Both the position numbers and the translations under genes were made by a program. From Streptomyces chartreusis NRRL 3882 (GTDB lineage Bacteria; Actinomycetota; Actinomycetes; Streptomycetales; Streptomycetaceae), in NCBI RefSeq assembly GCF_900236475.1, contig NZ_LT963352.1, forward strand, positions 6,018,001-6,082,000: 64,000 nt of DNA, read 5' to 3'. The notes under the pieces are model-generated. The model did not search any database and had not been told where the DNA came from. It was given only the letters and a program-made list of their open reading frames with translations. Each line of letters begins with the position of its first letter. Within the stretch, counting starts at the first letter, position 1. This document shows positions 45,127 to 54,062 of the stretch, piece by piece.

Positions 45127-45863
45127 CAGCTCCGGTGTTCGTGGTCGAGCACTTCGACGCGGGCGAGGGCGGCCGCTATGTCCTCGACGGCCCGGAGGGA
45201 CGGCACGCCGTCTCCGTGAAGCGGCTGCGGCCCGGGGAGGACGTCGTCCTCACGGACGGGGCCGGGCGCCGGGCCGACGGTGTCGTGCTGGACACCGAGG
45301 GCAAGGACCGGCTGATCGTCCGGCTGGACCCGGTGACGGAGGAACCGCCGGAGCAGCCCCGGGTGACCGTCGTCCAGGCGCTGCCCAAGGGCGACCGCGG
45401 GGAGCTGGCCGTCGAGACGATGACCGAGGTCGGCGTCGACGCGATCGTGCCGTGGGCGGCGGCCCGCTGCATCACGCAGTGGAGGGGCGACCGAGGGCTG
45501 AAGGCGCTGGGCAAGTGGCGGGCGACGGCCCGGGAGGCGGGCAAGCAGTCCCGCCGGGTGCGCTTCCCGCAGGTCGCGGAGGCGGCGACGACCAAACAGG
45601 TCGCGGCGCTGCTGGCCGGTGCCGACTTCGCCGCCGTGCTGCACGAGAGCGGGGACGAGGCGCTGGCGACGGCCGAACTGCCGTCGTCCGGCGAGATCGT
45701 GCTCGTCGTGGGGCCCGAAGGGGGCGTGGCGCCGGAGGAGTTGGCGCTGTTCGCACAAGCGGGGGGCAAGGCGTATCGCCTCGGGCGCAGTGTGCTGCGC
45801 ACATCGACTGCCGGGACCGCGGCCGCGGCCGTGCTCCTGGCTCGCACCGGCCGCTGGACCTGA
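45123..45863 (+). CDS. rsmE: 16S rRNA (uracil-1498-N3)-methyltransferase RsmE
   Basis: SPOUT-class methyltransferase, 246 residues. N-terminal PUA-like domain (RHAVSVKRLRPGEDVVLTDG), then VTVVQALPKGDRGELAVETMTEVGVD, REAGKQSRRVRFPQV and the SAM-binding knot VLVVGPEGGVAPEELALF and LGRSVLRTSTAGTAAAAVLL. Methylates U1498 in the decoding region. Coupled to the preceding gene by a 4-bp overlap and 17 bp ahead of a VOC gene: a probable three-gene operon. In many genomes rsmE follows dnaJ, as it nearly does here. Confidence 0.96.
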   Translation: MTAPVFVVEHFDAGEGGRYVLDGPEGRHAVSVKRLRPGEDVVLTDGAGRRADGVVLDTEGKDRLIVRLDPVTEEPPEQPRVTVVQALPKGDRGELAVETMTEVGVDAIVPWAAARCITQWRGDRGLKALGKWRATAREAGKQSRRVRFPQVAEAATTKQVAALLAGADFAAVLHESGDEALATAELPSSGEIVLVVGPEGGVAPEELALFAQAGGKAYRLGRSVLRTSTAGTAAAAVLLARTGRWT

Positions 45864-45880
45864 CCCTTCTCGGAGGCACC

Positions 45881-46273
45881 GTGGAACTCGCACAGGTACG
45901 ACTGCTCGTGACCGACTTCGCCGCCTGCTACCACTTCTACGGCGAGGTCCTCGGCCTCAAGCCGCAGTCGGGGGCGGCGGACGGGCCGTACGAGAAGTTC
46001 AGCCCCGCCGTCGGCTCGGCGGGGATCGCCCTCCAGGACCGCACGATGATGGCCGAGATCCTGGACGAGTTGGGCGACACGGCGAACGGCCACCGCTCCC
46101 TGGTCGTCCTGCGCGTCGACGCCCTGGACGCGTACTGCGAGGAGATCACGATGCGCGGCGCCACGATCCTCCACGGCCCGGCCCACCTGACCGACCGCCT
46201 GCGCGTCGCCCACCTCAAGGACCCGGAGGGCAATCTGGTGGAGCTCCAGGAGTGGCTGCTGCTCCGCGGCTGA
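45881..46273 (+). CDS. VOC family protein
   Basis: 130 residues; CGGAGG lies five bases before the GTG. Fold elements QVRLLVTDFAACYHFYGEVLGL, SLVVLRVDALDAYCEEI and HLKDPEGNLVELQEWL are those of glyoxalase/dioxygenase-like proteins, with Glu in NLVELQE the likely metal ligand. Function unknown; last gene of the nitronate monooxygenase-rsmE operon. Confidence 0.9.
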   Translation: MELAQVRLLVTDFAACYHFYGEVLGLKPQSGAADGPYEKFSPAVGSAGIALQDRTMMAEILDELGDTANGHRSLVVLRVDALDAYCEEITMRGATILHGPAHLTDRLRVAHLKDPEGNLVELQEWLLLRG

Positions 46274-46322
46274 CGCCTTTGCGCTCTACCGCACGGCCCC
46301 CGACAGTGGCAGGCTCCCCTCC

Positions 46323-46880
46323 ATGGGGGCATCGAGGAGGATTGGACGGGGGCGGCGCAGTCGGCGGGTGACGGTCGCGGCGGCGTTCGCGGTGGTTGCC
46401 GTGGGCGGGGCCGTGGCGTGTGAACCCGGTGGTGGGATCAGCTCCGCGTCCGTCGCGTACACCACCGACGAGACCGTCACCAAGGAGCTCGACCGGCAGA
46501 AGGCGGGCGTGCGTTGGCTGACGTGCACCGCTTCCTACGGCAACTCCGGCCAGGGCGGGAAGCCGTCGCCCTCGGCGCGTCAGAAGACCGTCGCCACCGT
46601 CGACTGCCAGGGGGAGACGGAGGACGGGAAGGACATCACCGTCGACGGCAAGGTCACCCACGCGGTGGACGGTGCCTGTGTGCGCGGGAACATCACCGCC
46701 AAGGTGGACGGCAAGGTGTGGTTCCAGGTCGACGGGCTCGGCGACTGCAACTCCACCAGCCCGCCGCCCGTGGGGGGTGGGCCCTCGAACGGGCAGCCCG
46801 GTCCCACGGTCACCGTGACCGTCACGCAGACCATCTGGTGCGATCGGTATCCGGACTGCCGCCCTGTCGAGGGCAAGTGA
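46323..46880 (+). CDS. secreted protein with cysteine pairs, 185 aa
   Basis: The N-terminus has arginine clusters (RRIGRGRRSRR) followed by a hydrophobic core (VTVAAAFAVVAVGGAVAC), a signal peptide or weak lipoprotein signal; the residue at -3 of the cysteine is Ala, not the usual Leu. The mature part is beta-rich with cysteines in LTCTASYG, VDCQGET, GACVRGN, GDCNS and WCDRYPDC, so disulphides are likely. The C-terminal PTVTVTVTQTIWC tail is unusual. GACAGT lies near a plausible transcription start; there is no clear ribosome binding site. Unknown function. Confidence 0.75.
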   Translation: MGASRRIGRGRRSRRVTVAAAFAVVAVGGAVACEPGGGISSASVAYTTDETVTKELDRQKAGVRWLTCTASYGNSGQGGKPSPSARQKTVATVDCQGETEDGKDITVDGKVTHAVDGACVRGNITAKVDGKVWFQVDGLGDCNSTSPPPVGGGPSNGQPGPTVTVTVTQTIWCDRYPDCRPVEGK

Positions 46881-46913
46881 TCCGAACCCTGTCCGCACGG
46901 CGGCCTCCCTGCA

Positions 46914-46919
46914 TAGGGT
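46914..46919 (+). promoter_or_regulatory. -10 box of the tricorn protease promoter
   Basis: TAGGGT six bases before the GTG at 46926, predicting a leaderless mRNA. Confidence 0.5.
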
Positions 46920-46925
46920 GATCGG

Positions 46926-49900
46926 GTGACACAGTTCGCATCGTCTGCTTACCTCCGCTTCCCGCACGTGCACGGTGACCTGGTCGCCTTCACCGCCGAG
47001 GACGACGTGTGGCTCGCTCCTCTCGACGGCGGACGGGCCTGGCGGGTCAGCGCCGAGAACGTGCCGGTGACCCTGCCCCGTATCTCGCCGGACGGCACCA
47101 CGGTCGCCTGGACCTCCACCCGCGACGGGGCCCCCGAGGTGCACATCGCCCCGGTCGACGGCGGCCCCGCCAAGCGCCTGACGTACTGGGGCAGTCTGAA
47201 GACACAGGTGCGCGGCTGGACCCCGGACGGCGAGGTGCTCGCGATCACCTCCCATGCGCGGGCGAGCCTGCGACGCACCTGGGCGCATGCCGTCCCGCTC
47301 GACGGCGGCCCTGCCGCCACCCTGCCGTACGGGCCGGTCGGTGACGTCGCCTACGGGCCGAGTGTCGTCCTGCTGTCCGCGCCGATGGGGCGCGAGGCCG
47401 CCTGGTGGAAGCGGTACCGGGGCGGTACGGCGGGCAAGTTGTGGATCGACCGGGACGGCGACGGCGAGTTCGTCCGGCTGCACGAGGAACTCGACGGGAA
47501 CATCGAGTACCCGCTGTGGGTGGGGGAGCGGATGGCCTTCCTCTCCGATCACGAGGGCACCGGCGCGCTGTACTCCTCCCTCGCCGACGGCTCCGACCTG
47601 CGCCGGCACACCCCACTCGGGGGCTTCTACGCCCGGCACGCGGCGACCGACGGCACCCGTGTCGTCTACTCCAGTGCCGGTGAGCTGTGGGTGCTGGACG
47701 ACCTGGACGGGGCCGAGCCGCGGCGGCTGGACGTGCGGCTCGGCGGACAGCGCGTCGACCTCCAGCCGTTCCCCGTGAACGCCTCCCGGTGGTTCGGGTC
47801 CGCGTCCCCGGACCACACCGCACGCGGCAGCGCCGTGTCCGTACGCGGTTCCGTCCACTGGGTCACCCACCGCTCCGGCCCGGCCCGCGCCCTGGCCGCG
47901 ACGCCCGGTGTCCGGGCCCGGCTGCCGCGGACGTTCCGCACGGACGGCGAGGAGTGGGTGGTGTGGGTGACGGACGCCGAGGGCGACGACGCCCTGGAGT
48001 TCGCGCCGGCCACCGGCCTCGCCCCGGGAGCGACACCGCGCCGGCTCGCCGCCGGGCAGCTCGGCAGGGTGCTGGAGCTCGCCATGGCACCGGACGGCAG
48101 CCGCGCGGCCGTGGCCTCCCACGACGGGCGCCTGCTGCTCGTCGAGAGGGAGACGGGCGAGGTGCGGGAGGTGGACCGGAGCGAGGACGGTGACGTGTCC
48201 GGGCTCGTCTTCTCCCCCGACTCGGCCTGGCTCGCCTGGTCCCACCCCGGCCCGCGTCCCCTGGCGCAGCTGAAGCTCGCCAACACCACCGACCTGTCGG
48301 TCACCGAGGCGACCCCGCTGCGCTTCCAGGACTACGCGCCGGCGTTCACGGTGGACGGCAAGCACCTCGCGTTCCTGTCGACCCGCTCCTTCGACCCGGT
48401 CTACGACGAGCACGTCTTCGACCTGGCCTTCGTGGAGGGCGCCCGGCCGCATCTGATCACCCTCGCGGCCACCACGCCGTCCCCGTTCGGGCCGCAGCGG
48501 CACGGCCGGTCCTTCGAGACGCCCGACCGGGAGGAGACCCCCGACAGCGAGGGCACCCCCACCACCCGCATCGACCTCGAGGGCCTCGCGGACCGCATCG
48601 TGCCCTTCCCGGTCGAGGCCGCCCGCTACTCCAACCTGCGCGCCGCCAAGGACGGCGTCCTGTGGCTGCGCCACCCGGTCGCCGGTGTGCTCGGCGCGTC
48701 CCGGGCCACCCCGGACGACCCCGAGCCCAAGGCCGAGCTGGAGCGGTACGACCTCGCCCAGCAGCGCGTGGAGCACCTCGCCGTCGACGCCGACCACTTC
48801 GAGGTCAGCGGCGACGGCAAGCGGGTGCTGCTGTGGACCGACGGGCGGCTGAAGGTCGTCCCCAGCGACCGGCGTGCCTCCGGCGACGACGACAGCGACA
48901 CCAACATCACCGTCGACCTGGGCCGCGTACGCCAGTTCGTCGACCCGGCCGCCGAGTGGCGGCAGATGTTCGACGAGAACGGCCGCATCATGCGCGACCA
49001 CTTCTGGCGGCCGGACATGAGCGGCGTCGACTGGGCCGGTGTCCTCGACCGCTACCGCCCGGTCGTGGACCGGCTCGCCACCCACGACGACCTGGTCGAC
49101 CTGCTGTGGGAGGTGCAGGGCGAACTCGGCACCTCGCACGCCTACGTCACCCCGCGCGGCGGCTTCGGCGGCGGTCCCCGCCAGGGCCTGCTCGGCGCCG
49201 ACATCTCCCGCCACGAGGACGGCAGTTGGCGCGTCGACCGCATCCTGCCCTCCGAGACCTCCGACCCGGACGCCCGCAGCCCGCTGGCCGCACCCGGCGT
49301 CGCCGTGCGCCCCGGGGACGCGATCCTCGCGGTCGCCGGACAGCCGGTCGACCCGGTGACCGGCCCCGGCCCGCTGCTGATCGGCACCGCGGGCAAGCCG
49401 GTGGAGCTGACCATCTCCCCGTCCGGCGGCGGCGACCCGCGGCACGCCGTCGTCGTCCCGGTGGCGGACGAGGAGCCGCTGCGCTACCACGCGTGGGTCG
49501 CCGACCGGCGCGCCTACGTCCACGAGAAGTCGGGCGGCCGGCTCGGATACCTCCACGTCCCGGACATGCAGGCGCCCGGCTGGGCCCAGATCCACCGCGA
49601 CCTGCGCGTCGAGGTCGCCCGCGAGGGCCTGGTCGTCGACGTCCGCGAGAACCGCGGCGGCCACACCTCCCAGCTGGTCATCGAGAAACTCGCCCGCCGC
49701 ATCGTCGGCTGGGCCGTCCCGCGCGGCATGCGCCCCTACAGCTACCCCGAGGACGCCCCGCGCGGCCCCGTCGTAGCCGTCGCCAACGAGTTCTCCGGCT
49801 CCGACGGCGACATCGTCAACGCCGCGATCAAGGCCCTGGGCCTCGGTCCGGTGGTCGGCACCCGCACGTGGGGCGGCGTCATCGGCATCGACAGCCGCTA

Positions 49901-50129
49901 CCGCCTGGTCGACGGCACCCTGGTCACCCAACCCAAGTACGCCTTCTGGCTGGAGGGCTACGAGTGGGGGGTGGAGAACCACGGCGTCGATCCGGACGTG
50001 GAGGTGGTGCAGCGCCCCCAGGACTACGCGGCGGGCCGAGACACCCAACTGGACGAGGCGATCCGACTCGCTTTGGAGGCTCTGGAGACCAGTCCCGCAA
50101 AAACGCCCCCGACTGTGCCGACCTCTTAG
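46926..50129 (+). CDS. tricorn-like protease (S41 family)
   Basis: Large peptidase degrading oligopeptides released by the proteasome or Clp proteases. 1067 residues: N-terminal beta-propellers (repeated DGTTVAWTSTRDG, DGSRAAVASHDGRL, DGKHLAFLSTRSF), a PDZ-like domain (near 765-855, AVRPGDAILAVAGQPVD) and the C-terminal S41 core. Catalytic residues correspond to Ser737/His738 in TSHAYVTPRGGFGG and Ser959/Asp960 in NEFSGSDGDIVN, matching the Ser-His and nucleophile Ser of archaeal tricorn; a late Glu (YEWGVENHG region) completes the tetrad. No signal peptide, so cytosolic. The gene begins on a GTG six bases after TAGGGT. Confidence 0.93.
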   Translation: MTQFASSAYLRFPHVHGDLVAFTAEDDVWLAPLDGGRAWRVSAENVPVTLPRISPDGTTVAWTSTRDGAPEVHIAPVDGGPAKRLTYWGSLKTQVRGWTPDGEVLAITSHARASLRRTWAHAVPLDGGPAATLPYGPVGDVAYGPSVVLLSAPMGREAAWWKRYRGGTAGKLWIDRDGDGEFVRLHEELDGNIEYPLWVGERMAFLSDHEGTGALYSSLADGSDLRRHTPLGGFYARHAATDGTRVVYSSAGELWVLDDLDGAEPRRLDVRLGGQRVDLQPFPVNASRWFGSASPDHTARGSAVSVRGSVHWVTHRSGPARALAATPGVRARLPRTFRTDGEEWVVWVTDAEGDDALEFAPATGLAPGATPRRLAAGQLGRVLELAMAPDGSRAAVASHDGRLLLVERETGEVREVDRSEDGDVSGLVFSPDSAWLAWSHPGPRPLAQLKLANTTDLSVTEATPLRFQDYAPAFTVDGKHLAFLSTRSFDPVYDEHVFDLAFVEGARPHLITLAATTPSPFGPQRHGRSFETPDREETPDSEGTPTTRIDLEGLADRIVPFPVEAARYSNLRAAKDGVLWLRHPVAGVLGASRATPDDPEPKAELERYDLAQQRVEHLAVDADHFEVSGDGKRVLLWTDGRLKVVPSDRRASGDDDSDTNITVDLGRVRQFVDPAAEWRQMFDENGRIMRDHFWRPDMSGVDWAGVLDRYRPVVDRLATHDDLVDLLWEVQGELGTSHAYVTPRGGFGGGPRQGLLGADISRHEDGSWRVDRILPSETSDPDARSPLAAPGVAVRPGDAILAVAGQPVDPVTGPGPLLIGTAGKPVELTISPSGGGDPRHAVVVPVADEEPLRYHAWVADRRAYVHEKSGGRLGYLHVPDMQAPGWAQIHRDLRVEVAREGLVVDVRENRGGHTSQLVIEKLARRIVGWAVPRGMRPYSYPEDAPRGPVVAVANEFSGSDGDIVNAAIKALGLGPVVGTRTWGGVIGIDSRYRLVDGTLVTQPKYAFWLEGYEWGVENHGVDPDVEVVQRPQDYAAGRDTQLDEAIRLALEALETSPAKTPPTVPTS

Positions 50130-50227
50130 GGGCGCGGGGAACTGCGCGACCAGCCACAACGCACCCGCACACGACGACGATACGATGCCCGAGTCGGACC
50201 CCCATTCGGCCAACCCCCGGAGGAAAC

Positions 50228-50581
50228 ATGGCAGGGGAGCCCCAGGAAGACTGCCTGTTCTGCAAGATCGTCGCCGGCACCATCCCGGCGACGATCGTCC
50301 GCCAGACGGAAACGACCGTCGCGTTCCGCGACATCAACCCCCAGGCCCCCACCCACGTCCTGATCATCCCGAAGGCGCACTACGAGAACGCCGCCGCCCT
50401 CGCCGCCGCCGACCCCGCCCTCACCGCGGACGTGCTCCGCGAGGCCCAGGCCGTCGCCGACGAGGAGAAGCTGGACAGCTACCGCCTCGTCTTCAACACC
50501 GGCAGCGGCGCCGGCCAGACGGTCTGGCACGTGCACGGCCACGTGCTCGGCGGCCGCGGCCTGGAATGGCCTCCGGGGTAA
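50228..50581 (+). CDS. HIT family nucleotide-binding protein
   Basis: 117 residues with CLFCKIVAGTIPA at the start, a Zn/Cys pair typical of HINT proteins, and the histidine triad WHVHGHVLGGR (HxHxHxx, His nucleophile). Members hydrolyse adenosine phosphoramidates or AMP-lysine. GGAGGA lies five bases upstream of ATG 50228. The next gene starts seven bases downstream. Confidence 0.95.
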   Translation: MAGEPQEDCLFCKIVAGTIPATIVRQTETTVAFRDINPQAPTHVLIIPKAHYENAAALAAADPALTADVLREAQAVADEEKLDSYRLVFNTGSGAGQTVWHVHGHVLGGRGLEWPPG

Positions 50582-50587
50582 TCCGCC

Positions 50588-51493
50588 TTGTCCGTACGCG
50601 AACTCGTGGTGCTCGGCACCGCCAGCCAGGTCCCGACCCGCCACCGCAACCACAACGGCTACCTGCTCCGCTGGGACGGCGAGGGCATCCTGTTCGACCC
50701 CGGCGAGGGCACGCAGCGCCAGATGGTGCGTGCCGGAGTCGCCGCGCACGACCTGAACCGGATCTGCGTCACGCACTTCCACGGCGACCACGCACTCGGT
50801 CTGCCCGGGGTCATCCAGCGCATCAACCTCGACCAGGTGCCGCACGAGATCACCGCCCACTACCCGAAGTCCGGGCAGCGCTTCTACGAGCGGCTCCAGT
50901 ACGCCACGCCCTACCGCGCGACCGTCTTCCTCACCGAGGCCCCGGCCGACGGGGACGGCGTGCTCGCGGTCACGCCGTCGTACACGCTGGACGCCCACAG
51001 GCTGTCGCACTCCATCGAGTCGTACGGCTACCGGATCGTCGAGCACGACGGCCGCCGCATGCTGCCCGAGCGGCTCGCCGCGCACGGCATCAAGGGGCCG
51101 GACGTCGGCCGGCTACAGCGCGAGGGCTCGCTCGGCGGGGTCTCGCTCGACGACGTCAGCGAGGTGCGGCGCGGGCAGCGGTTCGCGTTCGTCATGGACA
51201 CCCGGCTGTGCGACGGGGTGTACGCGCTCGCCGAGGGCTGCGACATGCTCGTCATCGAGTCGACCTTCCTCGACGAGGACGAGGAACTGGCCGTGGAGCA
51301 CGGCCACCTGACGGCTGGTCAGGCGGCGCGGGTGGCCCGGGACGGCGGTGTGCGGCACCTCGTGCTGACCCACTTCAGCCAGCGCTACACCGACCCGGAC
51401 GAGTTCGAGCGGCAGGCACGGGCGGCGGGGTACGAGGGTGAGCTGACCGTGGCGCACGATCTGCTGAGGGTGCCGGTTCCGAAGCGTCGGTGA
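50588..51493 (+). CDS. rnz: ribonuclease Z
   Basis: tRNA 3'-processing endonuclease of the MBL fold, 301 residues. VVLGTASQVPTRHRNHNGYLL at the N-terminus, FDPGEGTQRQMV, the zinc motif THFHGDHALGLPG, MDTRLCDGV and a late THFSQRY histidine; these are RNase Z features including the tRNA exosite region at YATPYRATVF. The start is TTG 50588, supported by alignment with the conserved SVRELVVLGTASQ; no upstream ATG or GTG in frame gives a plausible extension. tRNAs in this window, which lack encoded CCA, are natural substrates. Confidence 0.93.
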   Translation: MSVRELVVLGTASQVPTRHRNHNGYLLRWDGEGILFDPGEGTQRQMVRAGVAAHDLNRICVTHFHGDHALGLPGVIQRINLDQVPHEITAHYPKSGQRFYERLQYATPYRATVFLTEAPADGDGVLAVTPSYTLDAHRLSHSIESYGYRIVEHDGRRMLPERLAAHGIKGPDVGRLQREGSLGGVSLDDVSEVRRGQRFAFVMDTRLCDGVYALAEGCDMLVIESTFLDEDEELAVEHGHLTAGQAARVARDGGVRHLVLTHFSQRYTDPDEFERQARAAGYEGELTVAHDLLRVPVPKRR

Positions 51494-51501
51494 AACGCCC
51501 G

Positions 51502-51507
51502 TACGAT
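51502..51507 (+). promoter_or_regulatory. -10 box of the adenine/adenosine deaminase promoter
   Basis: TACGAT six bases before ATG 51514, inside the overlap region with the upstream gene's end. Confidence 0.4.
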
Positions 51508-51513
51508 GAATTG

Positions 51514-52506
51514 ATGTCCCTCCCCAAAGCCGAACTGCACCTTCATATCGAAGGCACCCTGGAACCTGAACTCGCCTTCGAGCTCGCCGCGCGCAACGCC
51601 GTCACACTGCCGTACGCGGACACGGACGCGCTGCGCGAGGCGTACCGGTTCGAGGACCTTCAGTCGTTCCTGAACCTTTACTACGAGCTCATGGCCGTCC
51701 TGCGCACCGAGCGGGACTTCGAGGACCTCGCGAACGCCTATCTCGAACGCGCCGCCGCCCAGGGCGTGCGGCACGCGGAGATCTTCTTCGACCCGCAGGC
51801 CCACACCGCCCGCGGGCTGGAGCTCGGCACGGTCGTCGAGGGGCTGTGGCGGGCGCTAGGCGACAGCGAGTCGAAGCACGGCGTCTCGACCCGGCTGATC
51901 ATGTGCTTCCTGCGCGACGAGTCCGCCGAGTCGGCCCTGGCGACCCTGGAGGCGGCCAAGCCGTACCTGGACCGGATCACCGGCGTCGGCCTCGACTCGG
52001 CCGAGGTCGGGCATCCGCCGGCCAAGTTCCGCGAGGTGTACGAGGCCGCCGCCGCGCTCGGGCTGCGGCGGGTCGCGCACGCCGGTGAGGAGGGGCCGCC
52101 GGAGTACATCACCGAGGCCCTGGACGTCCTCGGCGTCGAGCGGGTCGACCACGGTCTGCGCTGCGTGGAGGACCCGGCGCTGGTGGAGCGCCTGGTGCGG
52201 GAGCGGGTGCCGCTGACGCTGTGTCCCCTGTCGAACGTCCGGCTGCGCACCGTCGACACCCTCGCCGACCACCCCCTGCCCGCCATGCTGGACGCCGGCC
52301 TCATGTGCACGGTGCACTCGGACGATCCGGCGTACTTCGGCGGGTACGCCGGTGACAACTTCGACGCCGTGCGCGACACCCTCGGCCTGAGCGAGGAGCG
52401 GCTGCGCGAGCTCGCCCGCAACTCCTTCCTCGCCTCGTTCCTTCAGGACGACGAGGAGTTGCGGGCGCGGTATCTGGCCGAGGTGGAGGCCTACGAGTTT
52501 CGCTGA
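51514..52506 (+). CDS. adenine/adenosine deaminase family protein
   Basis: Zinc TIM-barrel deaminase, 330 residues. LPKAELHLHIEGTLEPELAF near 3-22 (HxH metal ligands), RVAHAGEEG with the third His and a catalytic Glu, VDHGLRC, and TVHSDDPAYFGGY (Asp ligand). HLHIEGTLEPE and SDDPAYFGGY are the variants I associate with adenine deaminases of the Aah1 type rather than classical adenosine deaminase, so adenine to hypoxanthine is the better guess. GTG 51490, overlapping the rnz stop, would add eight residues; ATG 51514 is preferred because TACGAT lies exactly six bases before it. Confidence 0.9.
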   Translation: MSLPKAELHLHIEGTLEPELAFELAARNAVTLPYADTDALREAYRFEDLQSFLNLYYELMAVLRTERDFEDLANAYLERAAAQGVRHAEIFFDPQAHTARGLELGTVVEGLWRALGDSESKHGVSTRLIMCFLRDESAESALATLEAAKPYLDRITGVGLDSAEVGHPPAKFREVYEAAAALGLRRVAHAGEEGPPEYITEALDVLGVERVDHGLRCVEDPALVERLVRERVPLTLCPLSNVRLRTVDTLADHPLPAMLDAGLMCTVHSDDPAYFGGYAGDNFDAVRDTLGLSEERLRELARNSFLASFLQDDEELRARYLAEVEAYEFR

Positions 52507-52531
52507 GGAACCGACGGCCTCAGGGGTCCTT

Positions 52532-53845
52532 TCACAGGACCTCCGACCCGGCCTTGCCGTAGGCGCGCTGGGCCGGGACGGCCGGGGTGTCCACGGGGAT
52601 CTCCACCACCGGCTGTTCCGGAGCGCCGATCTCGGGGACCGCGCCGGTGGGGGTGCCCGTGGTGGCGGCGACCAGGGCGGCCGGGTGGCCGCCGCGGCGG
52701 CGGATCGCCCCGGCGAGCAGCGGGCGCCCGCCGGTGTGCAGGGCGACGGCGGTCATCGGCAGCGCGATCACCAGCAGGCCGGCGGCCAGGATCGCGCCCA
52801 TGACCGGGAACCCGGCCTGCGCCGACAGCACGCTGCCGGCCAGCGGCCCGGCGGCCGTGCCCAGCGAGGACGCCGAGCCGACGAGCACCGCCCAGCGGCC
52901 GCGCGGGTCGAGCGATGCGGCGAGCCCGATCAGGTACGACAGCACCACCGGATACAGGGTGTTCCAGGCGATCTCGCCGGTCGCGAAGCTCGTCAGGTCG
53001 GTCGCGGAGGCGCTGAGCACGATGCAGCCGGCGATCAGGACCGTGCCCGCACCGATCGGCACCGCGCGTCCCAGCCGCGCCCCGAGCGCCCCCGCCGCGA
53101 GGACGCCGGTCAGTCCGGCGCCCAGCGCCACGGCGAAGACCGCTCCGACGGTGGCCTCGCCGAGGTGGGCCTGGGTCAGGCCGATCTGTCCGCTCACGCC
53201 CCACAGGGAGTTCTGGGCGAGCGACCAGCACAGCATGGCGGCGGCCAGCACCAGGCCCGAACGGGCGTGTGGCAGCCGGGCCTTGTGGTGCCGCGTGGGC
53301 GCGGCGGGCGTACCGGCGTGCAGGCGGCCGGTCAGCGGCCACACGGCCAGGGCCGTGAGGGCGATCGCGGCCAGGGGCAGTCCGTGCCCCGGGCCGAGGT
53401 GCGGGACCGTCAGATACACCGCGCCGGCGAGGGCGGAGACGGTGAGCAGACCGGCCGTGGAGGCCCGGTGCGGATCCTGCTGGGCGGCGATGAGGGTGGC
53501 GGCGACGGTGGTGGCCGTGCCGGATCCGAATCCGCCGACGACCGCGCCGACGACTACGGCCGGGACGGCGGTGGTCAGCGCGGCACCGCCGTAGCCGAGC
53601 AGGGCCAGTGCGAGCCCGAGCCGGGCGAGGGCACGGGCCCCGATCCGCTCGACCCGTGAGGCCAGGGCGAATCCGGCGGTCGCCGAACTCAGCAGCAGCG
53701 CACTGCCGACGGCGCCGGCCTGGGTGGCGGAGAGCGGTAGGCCCGAGTCGAGCCTGCCGACGGTGGTCGGCAGCAGGTACGGGGCGAGGTACCCGGCCGT
53801 GAAGAGGGCGACGAGGGGCCAGGGGGTGGTGCGGGGGGCGAACAC
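52532..53845 (-). CDS. major facilitator superfamily transporter
   Basis: About 437 residues with twelve likely membrane helices, starting VALFTAGYLAPYLLPTTVG. Helix 2-3 loop (ASRVERIGARALARLGLALAL) and the inverted second half are MFS-like. Related proteins are often annotated as sugar or drug exporters. The GTG at 53845 is chosen because the further upstream reading (TTG 53941) adds a poly-proline stretch with no conserved features and has no ribosome binding site; the true start could be elsewhere in between. It is convergent with the deaminase gene. The upstream region 53846-53945 is AT-rich near CAATTTGTATCAAG and probably contains its promoter. Confidence 0.8.
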   Translation of the reverse strand: MFAPRTTPWPLVALFTAGYLAPYLLPTTVGRLDSGLPLSATQAGAVGSALLLSSATAGFALASRVERIGARALARLGLALALLGYGGAALTTAVPAVVVGAVVGGFGSGTATTVAATLIAAQQDPHRASTAGLLTVSALAGAVYLTVPHLGPGHGLPLAAIALTALAVWPLTGRLHAGTPAAPTRHHKARLPHARSGLVLAAAMLCWSLAQNSLWGVSGQIGLTQAHLGEATVGAVFAVALGAGLTGVLAAGALGARLGRAVPIGAGTVLIAGCIVLSASATDLTSFATGEIAWNTLYPVVLSYLIGLAASLDPRGRWAVLVGSASSLGTAAGPLAGSVLSAQAGFPVMGAILAAGLLVIALPMTAVALHTGGRPLLAGAIRRRGGHPAALVAATTGTPTGAVPEIGAPEQPVVEIPVDTPAVPAQRAYGKAGSEVL

Positions 53846-54062
53846 GGGCGTTCCCAGGGCATGCGAAAGGAGCGGTGGAGGAGGGGGGTTGGGCGACGAC
53901 CGTCGACGGACAGGAACGCGCGGGCAATTTGTATCAAGCAAGTAGTCGTACGAGTTAGCCCGGAGGGTGTGATGTGGCGCACGTTGCGTTTGGTGCGATG
54001 AAGTCCGGGTAAACGAAGGTCTTTCGCGAGGCGTCGCAGGCCCCTTCAGCAGGCGTTTGCCG

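Noticed and set aside
46215..50213. 1332-codon frame opposite the tricorn protease
   Set aside because: GC-driven shadow; no ribosome binding site or domain.
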